From: Mesobacillus maritimus
GTDB lineage: Bacteria > Bacillota > Bacilli > Bacillales > Cytobacillaceae
NCBI RefSeq assembly: GCF_019749255.1
Contig: NZ_JACWFH010000031.1
Location: 1-64,000 of the forward strand
Direction: 5' to 3'
DNA: 64,000 bases
Shown here: positions 17,957 to 27,478 of the stretch, in pieces
How positions within the stretch are numbered: position 1 is the first letter of the stretch
How the letters are laid out: each line of letters starts with the position of its first letter
Program-made: the position numbers and the translations under genes
The notes under the pieces: model-generated
The model's input: only the letters and a program-made list of their open reading frames with translations
The model's database searches: none
Told to the model about the DNA's origin: nothing

Positions 17957-18144
17957 ATGAGGTATTCTTTTAGCAGTAAAAATGAATATTAGATAATACG
18001 ATAGTTTTTATAAGTGAAAAATGATATAATGTTTCAATATTCAATAGTAAATGAAAGTATATTTAACGATAGCTTGATAATGAGCAATTTATAATTACCG
18101 TCATATACTGTGTTACATACAGACGTTTGTTGGAGGTTCTTTAT

Positions 18145-19443
18145 ATGACTATTTACCATTTTGTAGGTATAAAGGGGTCTGGTATGAGCGCGCTTGCGCA
18201 GATTCTCCATGATATGGACTATCATGTCCAGGGCTCTGATGTCGAGAAACACTTTTTTACCCAGATTGCCCTTGAACAATCCGGAATAAAGATCCTTCCG
18301 TTCAATGAGGATAATATCCAACCTGGAATGACTATTATTGCTGGGAATGCGTTCCCGGACACACACGAGGAAATTCAACGCGCAATGGAGCTTGGTCTAC
18401 CAATTGTTCGCTACCATCGTTTCCTTGGTGACTTTATGGAAAACTTTACAAGTGTTGCCATTACAGGGGCACATGGCAAGACTTCGACTACGGGTCTTCT
18501 CGCACATGTAATTAAAGGTGCGAAACCCACTTCTTTCTTAATAGGAGATGGAACGGGAAAAGGCCATAAGGAAGCAGAATACTTTGTATTTGAAGCGTGT
18601 GAATATCGTCGCCACTTCTTGTCTTATTTTCCAGACTATGCGATTATGACCAATATTGATTTCGATCATCCGGACTATTTCGCTAACTTAGAAGATGTAT
18701 TTTCCGCTTTTCAGGAAATGGCTTGGCAAGTGAAAAAAGGAATCATTGCTTGTGGAGATGACGAGCAACTTCAAAAAATTCAAGCAAAAGTGCCAGTTGT
18801 TTTTTACGGTTTTGCTGAAGAGAATGATTTCCAAGCACGAAATGTGGTGAAGTCGACAAATGGGACTACCTTTGATGTGTTTGTCCGAAATACTTTTTAC
18901 CACACTTTCTCGATCCCAGCCTATGGTGATCACAATGTTCTTAATGCACTTGGTGTTATTGCATTATGTAATTATGAAGGTATCGATGCGAAGATCATTG
19001 AAGAGCAATTGAACACTTTCAGTGGTGTGAAAAGAAGATTCTCTGAAAAAGAAATTGGCGGTCAGGTAATCATTGATGATTATGCGCACCATCCAACGGA
19101 AATTAAGGCAACCATTCAAGCAGCTAATCAAAAATATCCAGACAGAGATATCATTGCTGTGTTCCAGCCTCATACGTTTACAAGAACGCAAACCTTCCTT
19201 CAAGAGTTTGCTGATAGTCTTAGTGAGGCAGATAAGGTTTATCTATGTGAAATTTTTGGTTCAGCTCGTGAAAACCATGGAAAATTATCGATTGAAAATC
19301 TTCAAGAGAAAATAAATGGTGCTGAAATTATAACTGAGGAAGATACATCTGAGCTCACGAAATATGAAAATGGAGTAATTATTTTCATGGGAGCAGGAGA
19401 TATTCAAAAGTTTCAGGAAGCATATGAGAAAAAAATCAATTAG
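18145..19443 (+). CDS. murC: UDP-N-acetylmuramate--L-alanine ligase
   Basis: Cytoplasmic Mur ligase that adds L-Ala to UDP-MurNAc with ATP, first step of the peptidoglycan stem peptide. With the ATG at 18145 (GGAGG 8 bases upstream) it has 432 residues, identical to the B. subtilis enzyme; a start six codons earlier has no site. Motifs: N-terminal Rossmann [19 protein letters not shown] loop [10 protein letters not shown] (~106-115); [24 protein letters not shown]; and C-terminal [10 protein letters not shown]. Located after sftA as in B. subtilis (ytpS-murC). The gene ends with a long inverted repeat at 19451 and a strong bidirectional terminator at 19512. Confidence 0.97.
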   Translation: MTIYHFVGIKGSGMSALAQILHDMDYHVQGSDVEKHFFTQIALEQSGIKILPFNEDNIQPGMTIIAGNAFPDTHEEIQRAMELGLPIVRYHRFLGDFMENFTSVAITGAHGKTSTTGLLAHVIKGAKPTSFLIGDGTGKGHKEAEYFVFEACEYRRHFLSYFPDYAIMTNIDFDHPDYFANLEDVFSAFQEMAWQVKKGIIACGDDEQLQKIQAKVPVVFYGFAEENDFQARNVVKSTNGTTFDVFVRNTFYHTFSIPAYGDHNVLNALGVIALCNYEGIDAKIIEEQLNTFSGVKRRFSEKEIGGQVIIDDYAHHPTEIKATIQAANQKYPDRDIIAVFQPHTFTRTQTFLQEFADSLSEADKVYLCEIFGSARENHGKLSIENLQEKINGAEIITEEDTSELTKYENGVIIFMGAGDIQKFQEAYEKKIN

Positions 19444-19450
19444 GTATTCT

Positions 19451-19500
19451 GTTCAAGTGTCATTTAACGATCTTTCTGATTGCTAAATGGGCGCTTGAAC
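19451..19500. repeat. Long inverted repeat after murC
   Basis: GTTCAAGTGTCATTTA (19451-19466) can pair with TAAATGGGCGCTTGAAC (19484-19500) with a few G-U or bulged positions, around a 17-base loop. No U-tract follows, and a canonical terminator lies just downstream. Confidence 0.65.
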
Positions 19501-19511
19501 TGGACAAAGAG

Positions 19512-19545
19512 AAAAGGATGCGATGATTGTTCGCATCCTTTTTCT
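19512..19545. terminator. Bidirectional terminator between murC and the M29 peptidase gene
   Basis: AAAAGGATGCGA (19512-19523), 7-base loop, TCGCATCCTTTTT (19531-19543). Confidence 0.9.
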
Positions 19546-19568
19546 TATTTTTTTATGATGTAGCATCG

Positions 19569-20684
19569 TTATTTCAAGTTCTCAGGGTTCAAAACCTCTA
19601 ATTCAGGAAGAACAAAGCGACCGTCTTTGCGAATGAGAACATCATCAAAATAAATTTCGCCACCACCATATTCTGGACGTTGGATGTTTACCATATCCCA
19701 GTGAATATTCGATTGGTTCCCGTTGTAAGCATTGTCGTACGCTTGTCCAGGGGTGAAATGAAAACTACCATCTATTTTTTCATCAAACAGGATGTCCTGC
19801 ATGGGATGAAGAATATAAGGATTAACCCCAATCGCAAATTCCCCAACGTAGCGTGCCCCTTCATCAGTATCGAAAATTTTGTTAATTCGCTCGCTGTCAT
19901 TGGCTGTTGCTTCCACAATTTTACCATCCTTAAATGTAAGGCTCACATTCTCGAACGTAAAACCTTGGTATGGAGATGGGGTATTATAAGTGATTTTACC
20001 ATTCACAGAATTACGGACCGGGGCTGTATATACTTCACCGTCAGGAATATTCGCCTCTCCAGCACATTTAATGGCTGGGATATCCTTGATGGAAAAAGTT
20101 AGATCTGTACCAGGTCCAGTGAGTCTAACCTTATCCGTTTTATTCATAAGGGTAACAAGATTGTCCATTGCTTTGTCCATTTTGCTGTAATCAAGATTAC
20201 ATACGTTGAAATAAAAATCTTCAAATCCCTCTGTACTCATTTTTGCAAGCTGAGCCATTGAAGATGTCGGGTAACGGAGCACGACCCATTTTGTCTTTGG
20301 AACTCTAATTTCACTATGTACTTTCTTCCCAATGGTTTGACCATGAATCTTCATTTTATCGTCAGGTACATCAGCAAGTTCATTGATATTATTCCCTGAG
20401 CGAAGCCCGATATAAGCATCCATGTTCCTCATGACATTGGCTTCGAATTCAGCCATCATATTAAAATGCTCTTCTTTAGCGTTCATTAAAAGTGCCCTGT
20501 CAACTTGGTTGTCCTTAAGCAAAACAAAAGGATGACCGCCTGCCTCATAGGCTTCCTTTACAAGTGCTGTAACTAGTTCCCGTTGGAGGCCAAAATTTTC
20601 AATGAGGACCTTTTCCCCTTTTTGTAACTTGATTGAATAATTGATTAAATTCTTTGCTAATTTCTCGATACGGTGATCTTTCAT
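19569..20684 (-). CDS. M29-family metallo-aminopeptidase (AmpS/PepS type)
   Basis: A 371-residue cytoplasmic aminopeptidase of clan MQ, family M29, that removes N-terminal residues using two metals. Expected ligands are visible: Glu in CAGEANIPDGEV, Glu in YVGEFAIGVNP, His in FHFTPGQAYDNAY, and His/Asp in SNIHWDMV. It is shorter than the ~410-residue AmpS of B. subtilis and fits the shorter subgroup. GGAGGG lies 7-8 bases before the ATG on the minus strand. It is inverted relative to its neighbours murC and ytxG; B. subtilis lacks a gene here as I recall, so it is a lineage-specific insertion or a retained gene. It shares a terminator with murC. Confidence 0.88.
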   Translation of the reverse strand: MKDHRIEKLAKNLINYSIKLQKGEKVLIENFGLQRELVTALVKEAYEAGGHPFVLLKDNQVDRALLMNAKEEHFNMMAEFEANVMRNMDAYIGLRSGNNINELADVPDDKMKIHGQTIGKKVHSEIRVPKTKWVVLRYPTSSMAQLAKMSTEGFEDFYFNVCNLDYSKMDKAMDNLVTLMNKTDKVRLTGPGTDLTFSIKDIPAIKCAGEANIPDGEVYTAPVRNSVNGKITYNTPSPYQGFTFENVSLTFKDGKIVEATANDSERINKIFDTDEGARYVGEFAIGVNPYILHPMQDILFDEKIDGSFHFTPGQAYDNAYNGNQSNIHWDMVNIQRPEYGGGEIYFDDVLIRKDGRFVLPELEVLNPENLK

Positions 20685-20813
20685 TTGGTTTACCCTCCAT
20701 ATTCATTCTGAAAAACCTATTATAATTGTACCCGATTTTACTTGTTAATGTTATCCTATGATTAAGAGAACATGAAATGGGAAGCCTTATATTGGAATAC
20801 ATACTAGGGAGTG

Positions 20814-20839
20814 GTTTGTTTCCCTTACATTTAGGGAAA
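20814..20839 (+). promoter_or_regulatory. Candidate sigma-B promoter of ytxGH
   Basis: GTTTGT (20814-20819), 14-base spacer, GGGAAA (20834-20839), against the sigma-B pattern GTTTAA-N12-14-GGGTAT. In B. subtilis ytxGHJ is a general-stress operon, so position and sequence agree. Confidence 0.5.
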
Positions 20840-20869
20840 ATGTAGGATAAGGCTAACGGAGGTGTGATA

Positions 20870-21349
20870 GTGGAAATAATACTTTATTTAAGTGCTGCAG
20901 TTGCAGCCATCGCTTTTTTGGTTCTAGTCATTTTCTTGGCAAAGACCTTAAAATCACTACAAGGTACGCTTGATAGTGTGGCTCATACGCTTACGGGTCT
21001 AGAAAGGCAGCTTGATGGAGTAACACGTGAAACGACAGAATTACTACATAAGACTAATTCACTTGCAGAAGATATTCAAGAGAAGTCCGAAAACCTAAAT
21101 TCAGTTGTGCTTGCGGTTAAAGATGTTGGTCATTCTGTTCAACGTTTTAACCACTCAATCCAGAACATTACTTCTATGGTGGATCAGCAAATTGACAAGA
21201 GCCAAGACAAAATTTCTCAAGTTGTTCAGTGGAGCAATGTTTTTTTAGAACTAAAGCAAAAATGGAATGCAAGAAAGAATTCTCCGGTTGAATACCAGGC
21301 AGATGCGGAAGAAATCCTTGTAAGAAAAAGGGAAAGAGCAAATCAATAA
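20870..21349 (+). CDS. ytxG: General stress protein YtxG (DUF948)
   Basis: A 159-residue protein: one N-terminal membrane helix ([21 protein letters not shown]), then a long polar helical region ([33 protein letters not shown]..) with heptad-like spacing, typical of DUF948, probably a coiled coil in the cytoplasm or at the envelope. The preferred start is GTG 20870, five bases after GGAGGTG; the GTG at 20864 lies inside that site. It is first gene of ytxGH, 16 bp before ytxH. The molecular function is unknown; the family is induced by general stress in B. subtilis. Confidence 0.88.
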   Translation: MEIILYLSAAVAAIAFLVLVIFLAKTLKSLQGTLDSVAHTLTGLERQLDGVTRETTELLHKTNSLAEDIQEKSENLNSVVLAVKDVGHSVQRFNHSIQNITSMVDQQIDKSQDKISQVVQWSNVFLELKQKWNARKNSPVEYQADAEEILVRKRERANQ

Positions 21350-21365
21350 AAGAGGTGAAAAAGAA

Positions 21366-21806
21366 ATGGCGAGTAGAGAAATGAATGGTAAGGAAGGTTC
21401 AAAAACACGGGATTTTCTAGCCGGTGCGTTTATCGGGGCACTTGCAGGGGCAGCAGCAGCCTTATTATTTGCTCCTAAATCAGGAAAAGATTTACGGACA
21501 ACCATTAATGGCCAAACCAACAATATCCTTGAAAAAACCGATAAAGTGAAAGAGAGAGCCTTAAGTAAAAGTAATGAATTGGCGACAGTTGCCAAGGAGA
21601 AGGCTACTTCAGTGGTACAATCTGTTTCACATCAGTCTCATGAGTTATTAGAGAAAGTGAAAGATAAACAGATAGGCAATGAAAGCGCTGAGGGAGAGGG
21701 GGCTGATTCCCAAGACCCTTCATCTATGAATAGTGATGAAATCCAAAGAAAACTAGCCGAAACACAAAGAGCTTTCGATGAGACAGAATTGAAACTGAAC
21801 CACTAA
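21366..21806 (+). CDS. ytxH: YtxH family general stress protein
   Basis: A 146-residue protein with the YtxH/gas-vesicle-like N-terminal motif DFLAGAFIGALAGAAAALLFAPKSGKDLR, a glycine/alanine-rich membrane helix ending in the APKSG signature. A long charged helical tail follows (SNELATVAKEKATSVVQSV..). AGAGGTGA precedes the ATG by 7 bases. It is co-transcribed with ytxG and ends at a strong terminator; ytxJ, third gene of the B. subtilis operon, lies 104 bp further on with its own leader. The role is unknown beyond stress association. Confidence 0.88.
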   Translation: MASREMNGKEGSKTRDFLAGAFIGALAGAAAALLFAPKSGKDLRTTINGQTNNILEKTDKVKERALSKSNELATVAKEKATSVVQSVSHQSHELLEKVKDKQIGNESAEGEGADSQDPSSMNSDEIQRKLAETQRAFDETELKLNH

Positions 21807-21817
21807 ATTTGTCAACA

Positions 21818-21856
21818 AAACGGTGAAGTGATAAGATTACTTCACCGTTTATTATT
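21818..21856 (+). terminator. Terminator of ytxGH
   Basis: AAACGGTGAAGT (21818-21829), loop, ACTTCACCGTTT (21839-21850), then ATTATTA. It separates ytxJ from ytxGH. Confidence 0.8.
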
Positions 21857-21910
21857 ACATAGGACCTTACTATCATTTTTATTTTAAAATTACCATTAGG
21901 AGTGAGTGAA

Positions 21911-22237
21911 ATGAAAAAACTAGACTCTATCGAGGAATTCAACAAGCTTGCGGAAGGGGAGGACCCGTTCTTCTTTGTTAAACATAGCTTAACATGTCCT
22001 ATAAGCCAAGCGGCTTTTACTGAATTTGAACAGTTTGCTGGTGAGAGTGACGTGCCATGTTATTATCTAGCGGTTCAAGAGGCAAAACCTCTTTCAAATC
22101 ATATTGCGGAGACCTATCACGTAAAACATGAATCACCACAAGCGATACTCTTTAGTAAAGCTGATGTCGCTTGGCATGCATCCCATTGGAAAATAACAAA
22201 AAAATCACTGGCAGCTGCCCTAGAAGAAAACAAATAA
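21911..22237 (+). CDS. ytxJ: YtxJ, monothiol bacilliredoxin-like protein
   Basis: A 108-residue thioredoxin-fold protein. The active-site region is HSLTCPISQ, with one Cys near 28 followed by Pro and no second active-site Cys; this is the monothiol bacilliredoxin (BrxC/YtxJ) pattern. These enzymes remove bacillithiol from oxidised proteins. The cis-Pro loop is ESPQAILF. ATG 21911 is preceded by TTAGGAG at 9-10 bases; a GTG three codons earlier overlaps this site and is rejected. The length equals that of B. subtilis YtxJ. It has its own terminator. De-bacillithiolation activity is taken from the family. Confidence 0.88.
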   Translation: MKKLDSIEEFNKLAEGEDPFFFVKHSLTCPISQAAFTEFEQFAGESDVPCYYLAVQEAKPLSNHIAETYHVKHESPQAILFSKADVAWHASHWKITKKSLAAALEENK

Positions 22238-22266
22238 ACATCCATGATTTTCATGGGTGTTTTTCT
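22238..22266 (+). terminator. Terminator of ytxJ
   Basis: ACATCCATGA (22238-22247), TTT loop, TCATGGGTGTTTTTCTTT (from 22251). Confidence 0.82.
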
Positions 22267-22311
22267 TTATAAAGGGTTCTTTGTTATTGAAAGAAACGTT
22301 AGGAAAGCATC

Positions 22312-22345
22312 GGTTGATTGGAGCATCCTGTAGCGCAAATCAACC
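22312..22345. repeat. Minimal copy of the GC-rich dispersed element: ends only
   Basis: GGTTGATT (22312-22319) and AATCAACC (22338-22345) are perfect 8-bp inverted ends around 18 bases. The first 12 matching bases, GTTGATTGGAGC, are identical to the left end of the 142-bp element at 35476, and the right end AAATCAACC resembles that element's right end. It looks like an internally deleted derivative. Confidence 0.6.
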
Positions 22346-22409
22346 ATCCTTTTACAATAAGTACTGTGACTGCAAAAACTATATAGGTAACATTGCATAC
22401 TTTAGCGCT

Positions 22410-22469
22410 TAAAAGCGTTTAATTAATAAAGAAATACTTCGTGACAAACGAAACAAATTCAGATATAAT
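22410..22469 (+). promoter_or_regulatory. aroA promoter with a weak cre-like element upstream
   Basis: GTGACA (22441-22446), 17-bp spacer, TATAAT (22464-22469) make a good sigma-A promoter. Upstream at 22410-22423, TAAAAGCGTTTAAT matches the cre consensus TGWAARCGYTWNCW at 12 of 14 positions but lacks the G2 and C13, so CcpA control is only possible. Confidence 0.5.
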
Positions 22470-22526
22470 AACCCTAATTATAGAAAATGCAGTACTTTCT
22501 GAATAAATGATAATAAAGGGGCGGGA

Positions 22527-23606
22527 ATGATGACGAATAATAAGCTCGATCAACTAAGGGATCGTGTAGATGAATTGAATTTGCAATTGCTATCTTTAAT
22601 CAACGAAAGAGCACAGCTTGTTCAGGAAATTGGAAAAGCAAAAGAAACACAAGGCGTACATCGCTATGACCCTGTTCGTGAACGTCATATGCTAGACCTA
22701 ATTAAGGAAGAGAATAATGGGCCATTTGAAAACTCGACTATTGAACATATATTTAAACAGATTTTTAAAGCTGGTCTAGAGCTTCAGGAAGATGATCACC
22801 GTAAAGCCCTACTTGTTTCAAGAAAGAAAAAGCCAGATAATACCATTATTGAAGTGAAAGGGGTTAAAATTGGAGATGGTAGCCAACAATTTGTATTCGG
22901 ACCATGTTCAGTTGAATCCTATGAGCAAGTAGCCACTGTAGCGGCAGCCGTTAAGGAAAAAGGCTTTAAATTGCTTCGTGGTGGTGCATACAAGCCTAGA
23001 ACCTCTCCGTATGATTTCCAAGGGCTAGGACTAGAGGGCTTGAAAATTCTTAAAAGAGTCGGCGACGAATACGATATGGCTGTTATCAGTGAGATTGTTC
23101 ACCCGAATGATATTGAAACAGCTGTAGATTATATCGATGTGATTCAAATTGGAGCACGCAATATGCAGAACTTTGAGCTTTTAAAAGCAGCAGGGGCGGT
23201 TAACAAGCCAGTTCTATTAAAACGTGGTCTTTCAGCAACGATTGAAGAATTTATTAATGCAGCGGAATACATCATGGCACAAGGGAATGGACAAATCATC
23301 CTTTGTGAACGAGGAATTCGCACATACGAGAAAGCAACTAGAAATACCCTGGACATCTCCGCAGTGCCAATTCTAAAGCAAGAAACACACTTGCCTGTTA
23401 TGGTAGATGTGACTCACTCAACAGGTAGAAGGGATTTGCTCCTTCCTACCGCAAAGGCAGCACTAGCAATTGGCGCTGATGGAGTAATGGCAGAGGTACA
23501 TCCAGATCCTGCGGTTGCACTATCAGATAATGCTCAACAGATGGATCTTAAGCAGTTTGATGAATTCGTACAATCCTTGCGTTCATCAGCTTTCGTACAA
23601 ATTTAA
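22527..23606 (+). CDS. aroA: Bifunctional DAHP synthase / chorismate mutase
   Basis: First and branch-point enzyme of aromatic synthesis in bacilli. Residues 1 to ~90 are an AroQ-type chorismate mutase domain ([25 protein letters not shown], then [14 protein letters not shown]), followed by a type I-beta DAHP synthase: [59 protein letters not shown] and [15 protein letters not shown]. 359 residues against 358 in B. subtilis. In this architecture the mutase domain also acts as the regulatory domain that senses prephenate and chorismate. AAAGGGG precedes tandem ATG codons (22527, 22530). It has its own promoter and terminator, and lies next to ccpA as in B. subtilis. Confidence 0.97.
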   Translation: MMTNNKLDQLRDRVDELNLQLLSLINERAQLVQEIGKAKETQGVHRYDPVRERHMLDLIKEENNGPFENSTIEHIFKQIFKAGLELQEDDHRKALLVSRKKKPDNTIIEVKGVKIGDGSQQFVFGPCSVESYEQVATVAAAVKEKGFKLLRGGAYKPRTSPYDFQGLGLEGLKILKRVGDEYDMAVISEIVHPNDIETAVDYIDVIQIGARNMQNFELLKAAGAVNKPVLLKRGLSATIEEFINAAEYIMAQGNGQIILCERGIRTYEKATRNTLDISAVPILKQETHLPVMVDVTHSTGRRDLLLPTAKAALAIGADGVMAEVHPDPAVALSDNAQQMDLKQFDEFVQSLRSSAFVQI

Positions 23607-23616
23607 CATGTAAACC

Positions 23617-23648
23617 TAGCCTTCCCATCCTAATGGGGAGGCTTTTTA
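23617..23648 (+). terminator. Terminator of aroA
   Basis: AGCCTTCCCAT (23618-23628), 4-base loop, ATGGGGAGGCTTTTT (23633-23647). Confidence 0.9.
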
Positions 23649-23821
23649 GGGGAAATATGAAAGATTATTTCACGTCTACATTGCGAGAATTGAAAGGATA
23701 GCGTATGATTAATTAATAAAATGTTCTTGTACATACAATCACAATCTAAAAAATGTTTAAATGAACCCATTATGCAGTAAAATATAAGAAAGCTTTGTAC
23801 GGACTTAAAGGAGTGAAAGTC

Positions 23822-24823
23822 ATGAATATTACAATATATGATGTAGCAAGAGAAGCAAATGTATCGATGGCAACGGTGTCACGTGTAGTGAATGGAAACC
23901 CTAACGTGAAACCTATTACACGTAAAAAGGTAATGGAGGTTATCGATCGACTAGGATACAGACCAAACGCAGTTGCAAGGGGACTAGCGAGTAAGAAAAC
24001 GACTACAGTTGGGGTAATCATTCCAGATATCTCAAGCATTTTCTTTGCAGAGCTTGCTAGAGGGATTGAAGATATTGCCACAATGTACAAATACAATATC
24101 ATACTGAGTAGCTCAGACCAAAATAAAGACAAAGAGCTACACTTATTGAATACAATGCTTGGAAAGCAAGTTGATGGCATTGTATTTATGGGTGGGAATA
24201 TTACCGAAGAACATGTTGAGGAATTTAAAAAATCACCTGTACCAATCGTTCTTGCTGGTTCCGTTGAGGAATCTGAGTCTGTACCTTCTGTGAATATTGA
24301 TTATGAACAGGGTACGTTTGATGCCGTGCAACTAATGGTTGAAAAGGGACATAAACGGATTGCCTTTGTAGTAGGTCCATTATTAGAACCGATTAATCAG
24401 GGAAAGAAGCTCTCAGGCTATAAAAATGCAATCCAACAGGCAGGGTTTGAAGTTGATGAGGGATTGGTAGTAGAAGGCGACTACACATATGATTCTGGAA
24501 TTGAAGCGATTGAAAAATTGCTTGAGTTGGAGGATAAGCCTACTGCTATTATCGTTGGTTCTGATGAGATGGCCCTTGGAGTTGTTCATGGGGCGGTAGA
24601 TAAGGGTTACAACGTACCTGGGGACTTTGAGGTAATCAGCTCTGATAACACAAGGCTTGCGACGATGGTTCGTCCACAGTTAACAACAATTGTTCAGCCA
24701 TTGTATGACATCGGGGCTGTGGCGATGAGGCTCTTAACTAAATTGATGAATAAGGAAGAAGTAGATGATCAAACTGTCCTTCTTCCACATAGAATCGAGT
24801 TTCGTGACTCAACGAAAAACTAA
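23822..24823 (+). CDS. ccpA: Catabolite control protein A
   Basis: LacI/GalR-family master regulator of carbon catabolite control; with HPr-Ser46-P it binds cre sites. 333 residues with ATG 23822 (AAAGGAGTGA at 5-7 bases), as in B. subtilis (334). The N-terminal HTH is [22 protein letters not shown] with hinge helix [14 protein letters not shown]. The core is a periplasmic-binding-like fold ([21 protein letters not shown]). The corepressor-contact region [28 protein letters not shown] is intact. Two of its likely targets, ackA and acuABC, are in this window with cre matches. It ends at a terminator shared with acuC. Confidence 0.97.
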   Translation: MNITIYDVAREANVSMATVSRVVNGNPNVKPITRKKVMEVIDRLGYRPNAVARGLASKKTTTVGVIIPDISSIFFAELARGIEDIATMYKYNIILSSSDQNKDKELHLLNTMLGKQVDGIVFMGGNITEEHVEEFKKSPVPIVLAGSVEESESVPSVNIDYEQGTFDAVQLMVEKGHKRIAFVVGPLLEPINQGKKLSGYKNAIQQAGFEVDEGLVVEGDYTYDSGIEAIEKLLELEDKPTAIIVGSDEMALGVVHGAVDKGYNVPGDFEVISSDNTRLATMVRPQLTTIVQPLYDIGAVAMRLLTKLMNKEEVDDQTVLLPHRIEFRDSTKN

Positions 24824-24824
24824 G

Positions 24825-24856
24825 AAAATGACCGCCTAAAAAGCGGTCATTTTTCT
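24825..24856. terminator. Bidirectional terminator between ccpA and acuC
   Basis: AAAATGACCGC (24825-24835), CTAAAAA loop, GCGGTCATTTTT (24843-24854). Confidence 0.92.
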
Positions 24857-26036
24857 ATTCCTTTATATGTTCCTTCGCATCTTTTTGCTGATGAATGGGA
24901 TACAGAGCCTTTTCTAGTGTAAGTCTATTTTTCTCGGTAATCTCCTCTTTCCTAGGGATGGGCGGATATAGATTTTCCGGGTCATCCCATTCACGAGGCA
25001 GGGTAACGGTGCTCTTTTCTTGCCAATACTGAACCCAATCCTCAGGTAAACTGCCATAACAGTTTGAGTTTTCGGTCATTTCCATCCAGATTAGGGCCCA
25101 TGCTCTCGGTACAACTCTCCAAATATCGTACCCGCCGCCACCGACCGCAATCCACTTACCATTACAATATTTATGTGCAATTCTATGTGCTAGTTTTGGT
25201 ATTTCTCGATAGATTTTCATGGTTGCGGATAAATGTGTGAGTGGGTCAAAGTAATGCGAGTCGGCCCCATTTTGAGTTAGGATAACATCAGGCTTGAAAA
25301 AGTCTGCAACGTCCATAATCGCCTTAGAATAGGCGTCTAGCCATGACTCATCCTCAGTGAAGGCATCGACTGGCACATTGAATGAATACCCATAGCCTTT
25401 CCCCTGCCCTCGCTCATTTACATTTCCCGTTCCTGGGAATAGGTAGCGTCCTGTTTCGTGGATTGAAAGGGTACAAACATTAGGTTCATCATAAAAGGAC
25501 CATTGAACGCCATCCCCATGATGAGCATCAGTATCAACATACAGTACTCGAACATTGTATTTCTCTAATAGATATTTGATTGCAACAGAACTATCATTAT
25601 AAATACAAAAGCCAGAAGCTTTGCCACGGAAACCGTGGTGCAATCCTCCCCCCAGATGAAGGGCGTGGTTCGCTTTGCCACTCATAACTTGGTCAACCGC
25701 TGTCAAAGTACCACCAACTAGAAGTGAACTAGCTTCATGCATATTGGCAAATATAGGAGTATCCTCTGTTCCGAGGCCATAGCTTTCCGCTGTTTCCTCA
25801 CGGAGTTGTCCGTTTCCTGCTAGGCGAACGGCTTCAACATAATTAGGATCATGGATTAAGAGCAACTCCTCGTAGGTAGCTGGACGAGGTGGAATAATAT
25901 CCTGATCACTGATTGCATGTGCTTTTTTTAATAAATCAAGTGTCATCTTTAAACGGATTTGATTAAAAGGATGATGACTACTAAACTTATACTTTAGTAA
26001 ATCCTCTGAATAGACGAAGACGGAACGGTCACTCAT
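24855..26036 (-). CDS. acuC: AcuC, protein deacetylase (class I HDAC-like)
   Basis: Zinc-dependent deacetylase that removes the inhibitory acetyl group AcuA places on acetyl-CoA synthetase. 393 residues. Motifs: [22 protein letters not shown] (His-His charge relay), [14 protein letters not shown] (zinc Asp/His), [14 protein letters not shown] (zinc Asp) and AVGGGGYD. The start is ATG 26036, overlapping the acuB stop as ATGA; a frame nine codons longer lies inside acuB and is rejected. It is the last gene of acuABC and shares its terminator with ccpA. Confidence 0.95.
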   Translation of the reverse strand: MSDRSVFVYSEDLLKYKFSSHHPFNQIRLKMTLDLLKKAHAISDQDIIPPRPATYEELLLIHDPNYVEAVRLAGNGQLREETAESYGLGTEDTPIFANMHEASSLLVGGTLTAVDQVMSGKANHALHLGGGLHHGFRGKASGFCIYNDSSVAIKYLLEKYNVRVLYVDTDAHHGDGVQWSFYDEPNVCTLSIHETGRYLFPGTGNVNERGQGKGYGYSFNVPVDAFTEDESWLDAYSKAIMDVADFFKPDVILTQNGADSHYFDPLTHLSATMKIYREIPKLAHRIAHKYCNGKWIAVGGGGYDIWRVVPRAWALIWMEMTENSNCYGSLPEDWVQYWQEKSTVTLPREWDDPENLYPPIPRKEEITEKNRLTLEKALYPIHQQKDAKEHIKE

Positions 26037-26680
26037 GATGAAACACCCGGCAAATTTGGCCATAGAACATGAAAACCAGCTTTTTTAAGGTCTTCAATCA
26101 TACTAATCGGATTCATGGTTTGAACCCGAAAAACGAGTATTTTGTATTGTTCGTCTTTTTCATATGGATAAACTAGGACACTTGAAATGTTTGCTTTTCG
26201 AGCGCTAATAATCGAAGCAACCTGATTAAGCATTCCCCCTTTATTAGGGACTTTTACTTCAATTTGAGAACCAGGTTGGTGTGCTCCTGTTAAAGCAATA
26301 AGCGTATGAAGCAAGTCTGTTTCTGTAACAATTCCAACGAGTTTATGTTCTTTTACAATTGGAAGGCAACCAATGCTATGCTCATAAAAAAGGGCTGCAA
26401 TCTCTTCAACAAAATCAAGAGGATGACAGGTAATTAAATCAGTTGTCATAAGGGTTTCAAGTGTATGATTAAGAACTTCCTGATCAGGATTGCAAAGATA
26501 CCTTGATGGCATAGCATCACGGATATCGCGATCTGTTACTAGGCCAACCAATTGGTTATCTTCATCCACAATAGGAAGGTGTCTAATTCGCTTTTCTTCC
26601 ATTAGTCGACAGGCTTCTTCGATGGTGTGATGTTTTCTAAGAGTGGTCAGTTCGGTCTTCATAATTTCTTCTACAATCAT
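26033..26680 (-). CDS. acuB: AcuB, CBS-ACT domain protein of acetoin/acetate utilisation
   Basis: A 215-residue protein with two CBS domains (about 1-60 and 75-135; [24 protein letters not shown] and [21 protein letters not shown]) and a C-terminal ACT-like domain (~140-210, [21 protein letters not shown]). CBS pairs usually bind adenine nucleotides, so it may sense energy state for the acuA/acuC cycle; its role is not settled. Start ATG 26680, 22 bp after the acuA stop; it overlaps acuC by 4 bp. Operon order acuA-acuB-acuC as in B. subtilis. Confidence 0.93.
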   Translation of the reverse strand: MIVEEIMKTELTTLRKHHTIEEACRLMEEKRIRHLPIVDEDNQLVGLVTDRDIRDAMPSRYLCNPDQEVLNHTLETLMTTDLITCHPLDFVEEIAALFYEHSIGCLPIVKEHKLVGIVTETDLLHTLIALTGAHQPGSQIEVKVPNKGGMLNQVASIISARKANISSVLVYPYEKDEQYKILVFRVQTMNPISMIEDLKKAGFHVLWPNLPGVSS

Positions 26681-26701
26681 GTGTATCCCCCCTCGTTCGC
26701 A

Positions 26702-27334
26702 TTAGTACATGAAACGATTCATAAATCTCAGACGGTCAAACCTCTCGACAGAGTCAAGGTCAATTCTTGAGCCAATCCTCGCCATTAGACAGTTAGCAGG
26801 GTGAGAGCTTATTTCGGGATCATCCGTAGCATACCAAGTAAGTCCGCCAGCATTCATCATTTTTTCCATCATTTTACGGTAGTCCCATACATTTAACTTC
26901 GTATTTTTAAGGTCCCAATGCCAATAATATTCAGTCGTTATAATAATATAATCTTCCATCGCATCATCCATCATGGAGACAATAAGAAGGTTTTTGCCTA
27001 CGGCGCAACCGCGAAATTTGGGGATAACCTCAATCGCTCCAAGCTCGATTAAATCCTCCATCCCGCCTTCAGACCAGCGCTCGAGCGGATCCGGATATAA
27101 ATAGGTAACATATCCTACGACCATATCTCCGTGCCTTGCAATAATAATGCGTCCCTCCGGAAGCCCCGCAATCTCGACCAGAGCCTTATGCTGCTGTGCA
27201 GGGGGACGAAAGGCTACTAAGTCATGGTGAAATTCAAGTTTGGCAAGCTTTTCTGGTTGAACAGGGCCCTCAATAATCAAGCTTCCATGCACAGTCTTTA
27301 ATTCTTTTGCATTATAAGTTTTTTTATGTTCCAT
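26702..27334 (-). CDS. acuA: AcuA, protein N-acetyltransferase acting on AcsA
   Basis: A 210-residue GNAT-family acetyltransferase that inactivates acetyl-CoA synthetase by acetylating its catalytic lysine. The GNAT core is visible: DMVVGYVTYLYPDPLERW (strand 4 region), IELGAIEVIPKFRGCAVGKNLL (acetyl-CoA pyrophosphate loop, the family's R/Q-x-x-G-x-G/A as KFRGCAVG) and DYIIITTEYYWHWDL. GGTGGTGA precedes the ATG. It is divergent from acsA, its substrate gene, across a 208-bp spacer with promoters on both strands and a cre overlapping the acuA side. Confidence 0.94.
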   Translation of the reverse strand: MEHKKTYNAKELKTVHGSLIIEGPVQPEKLAKLEFHHDLVAFRPPAQQHKALVEIAGLPEGRIIIARHGDMVVGYVTYLYPDPLERWSEGGMEDLIELGAIEVIPKFRGCAVGKNLLIVSMMDDAMEDYIIITTEYYWHWDLKNTKLNVWDYRKMMEKMMNAGGLTWYATDDPEISSHPANCLMARIGSRIDLDSVERFDRLRFMNRFMY

Positions 27335-27370
27335 TCGTTCACCACCAAACCATTAGAAATTGTTCTCTCT

Positions 27371-27406
27371 ATTATACATGAATTCTACGGAATTGAAGCG
27401 TTTTCA
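27371..27406 (-). promoter_or_regulatory. acuABC promoter overlapped by a cre site
   Basis: On the minus strand TATAAT (27371-27376) is 17 bp from the -35 region that lies inside the cre TGAAAACGCTTCAA (27393-27406). The cre matches TGWAARCGYTWNCW at 13 of 14 positions. A CcpA site across -35 should repress, in agreement with known glucose repression of acuABC. Confidence 0.75.
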
Positions 27407-27478
27407 CAAAACTTTCAGTATATGAGGATACAAACAATAGGAATATAGTTTTAAATAGCAATTATAAAAATTTTAAAA

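Noticed and set aside
22400-22425. Firm cre site upstream of aroA
   Set aside because: Two key positions (G2 and C13) do not match; kept only as a weak element in the promoter entry.
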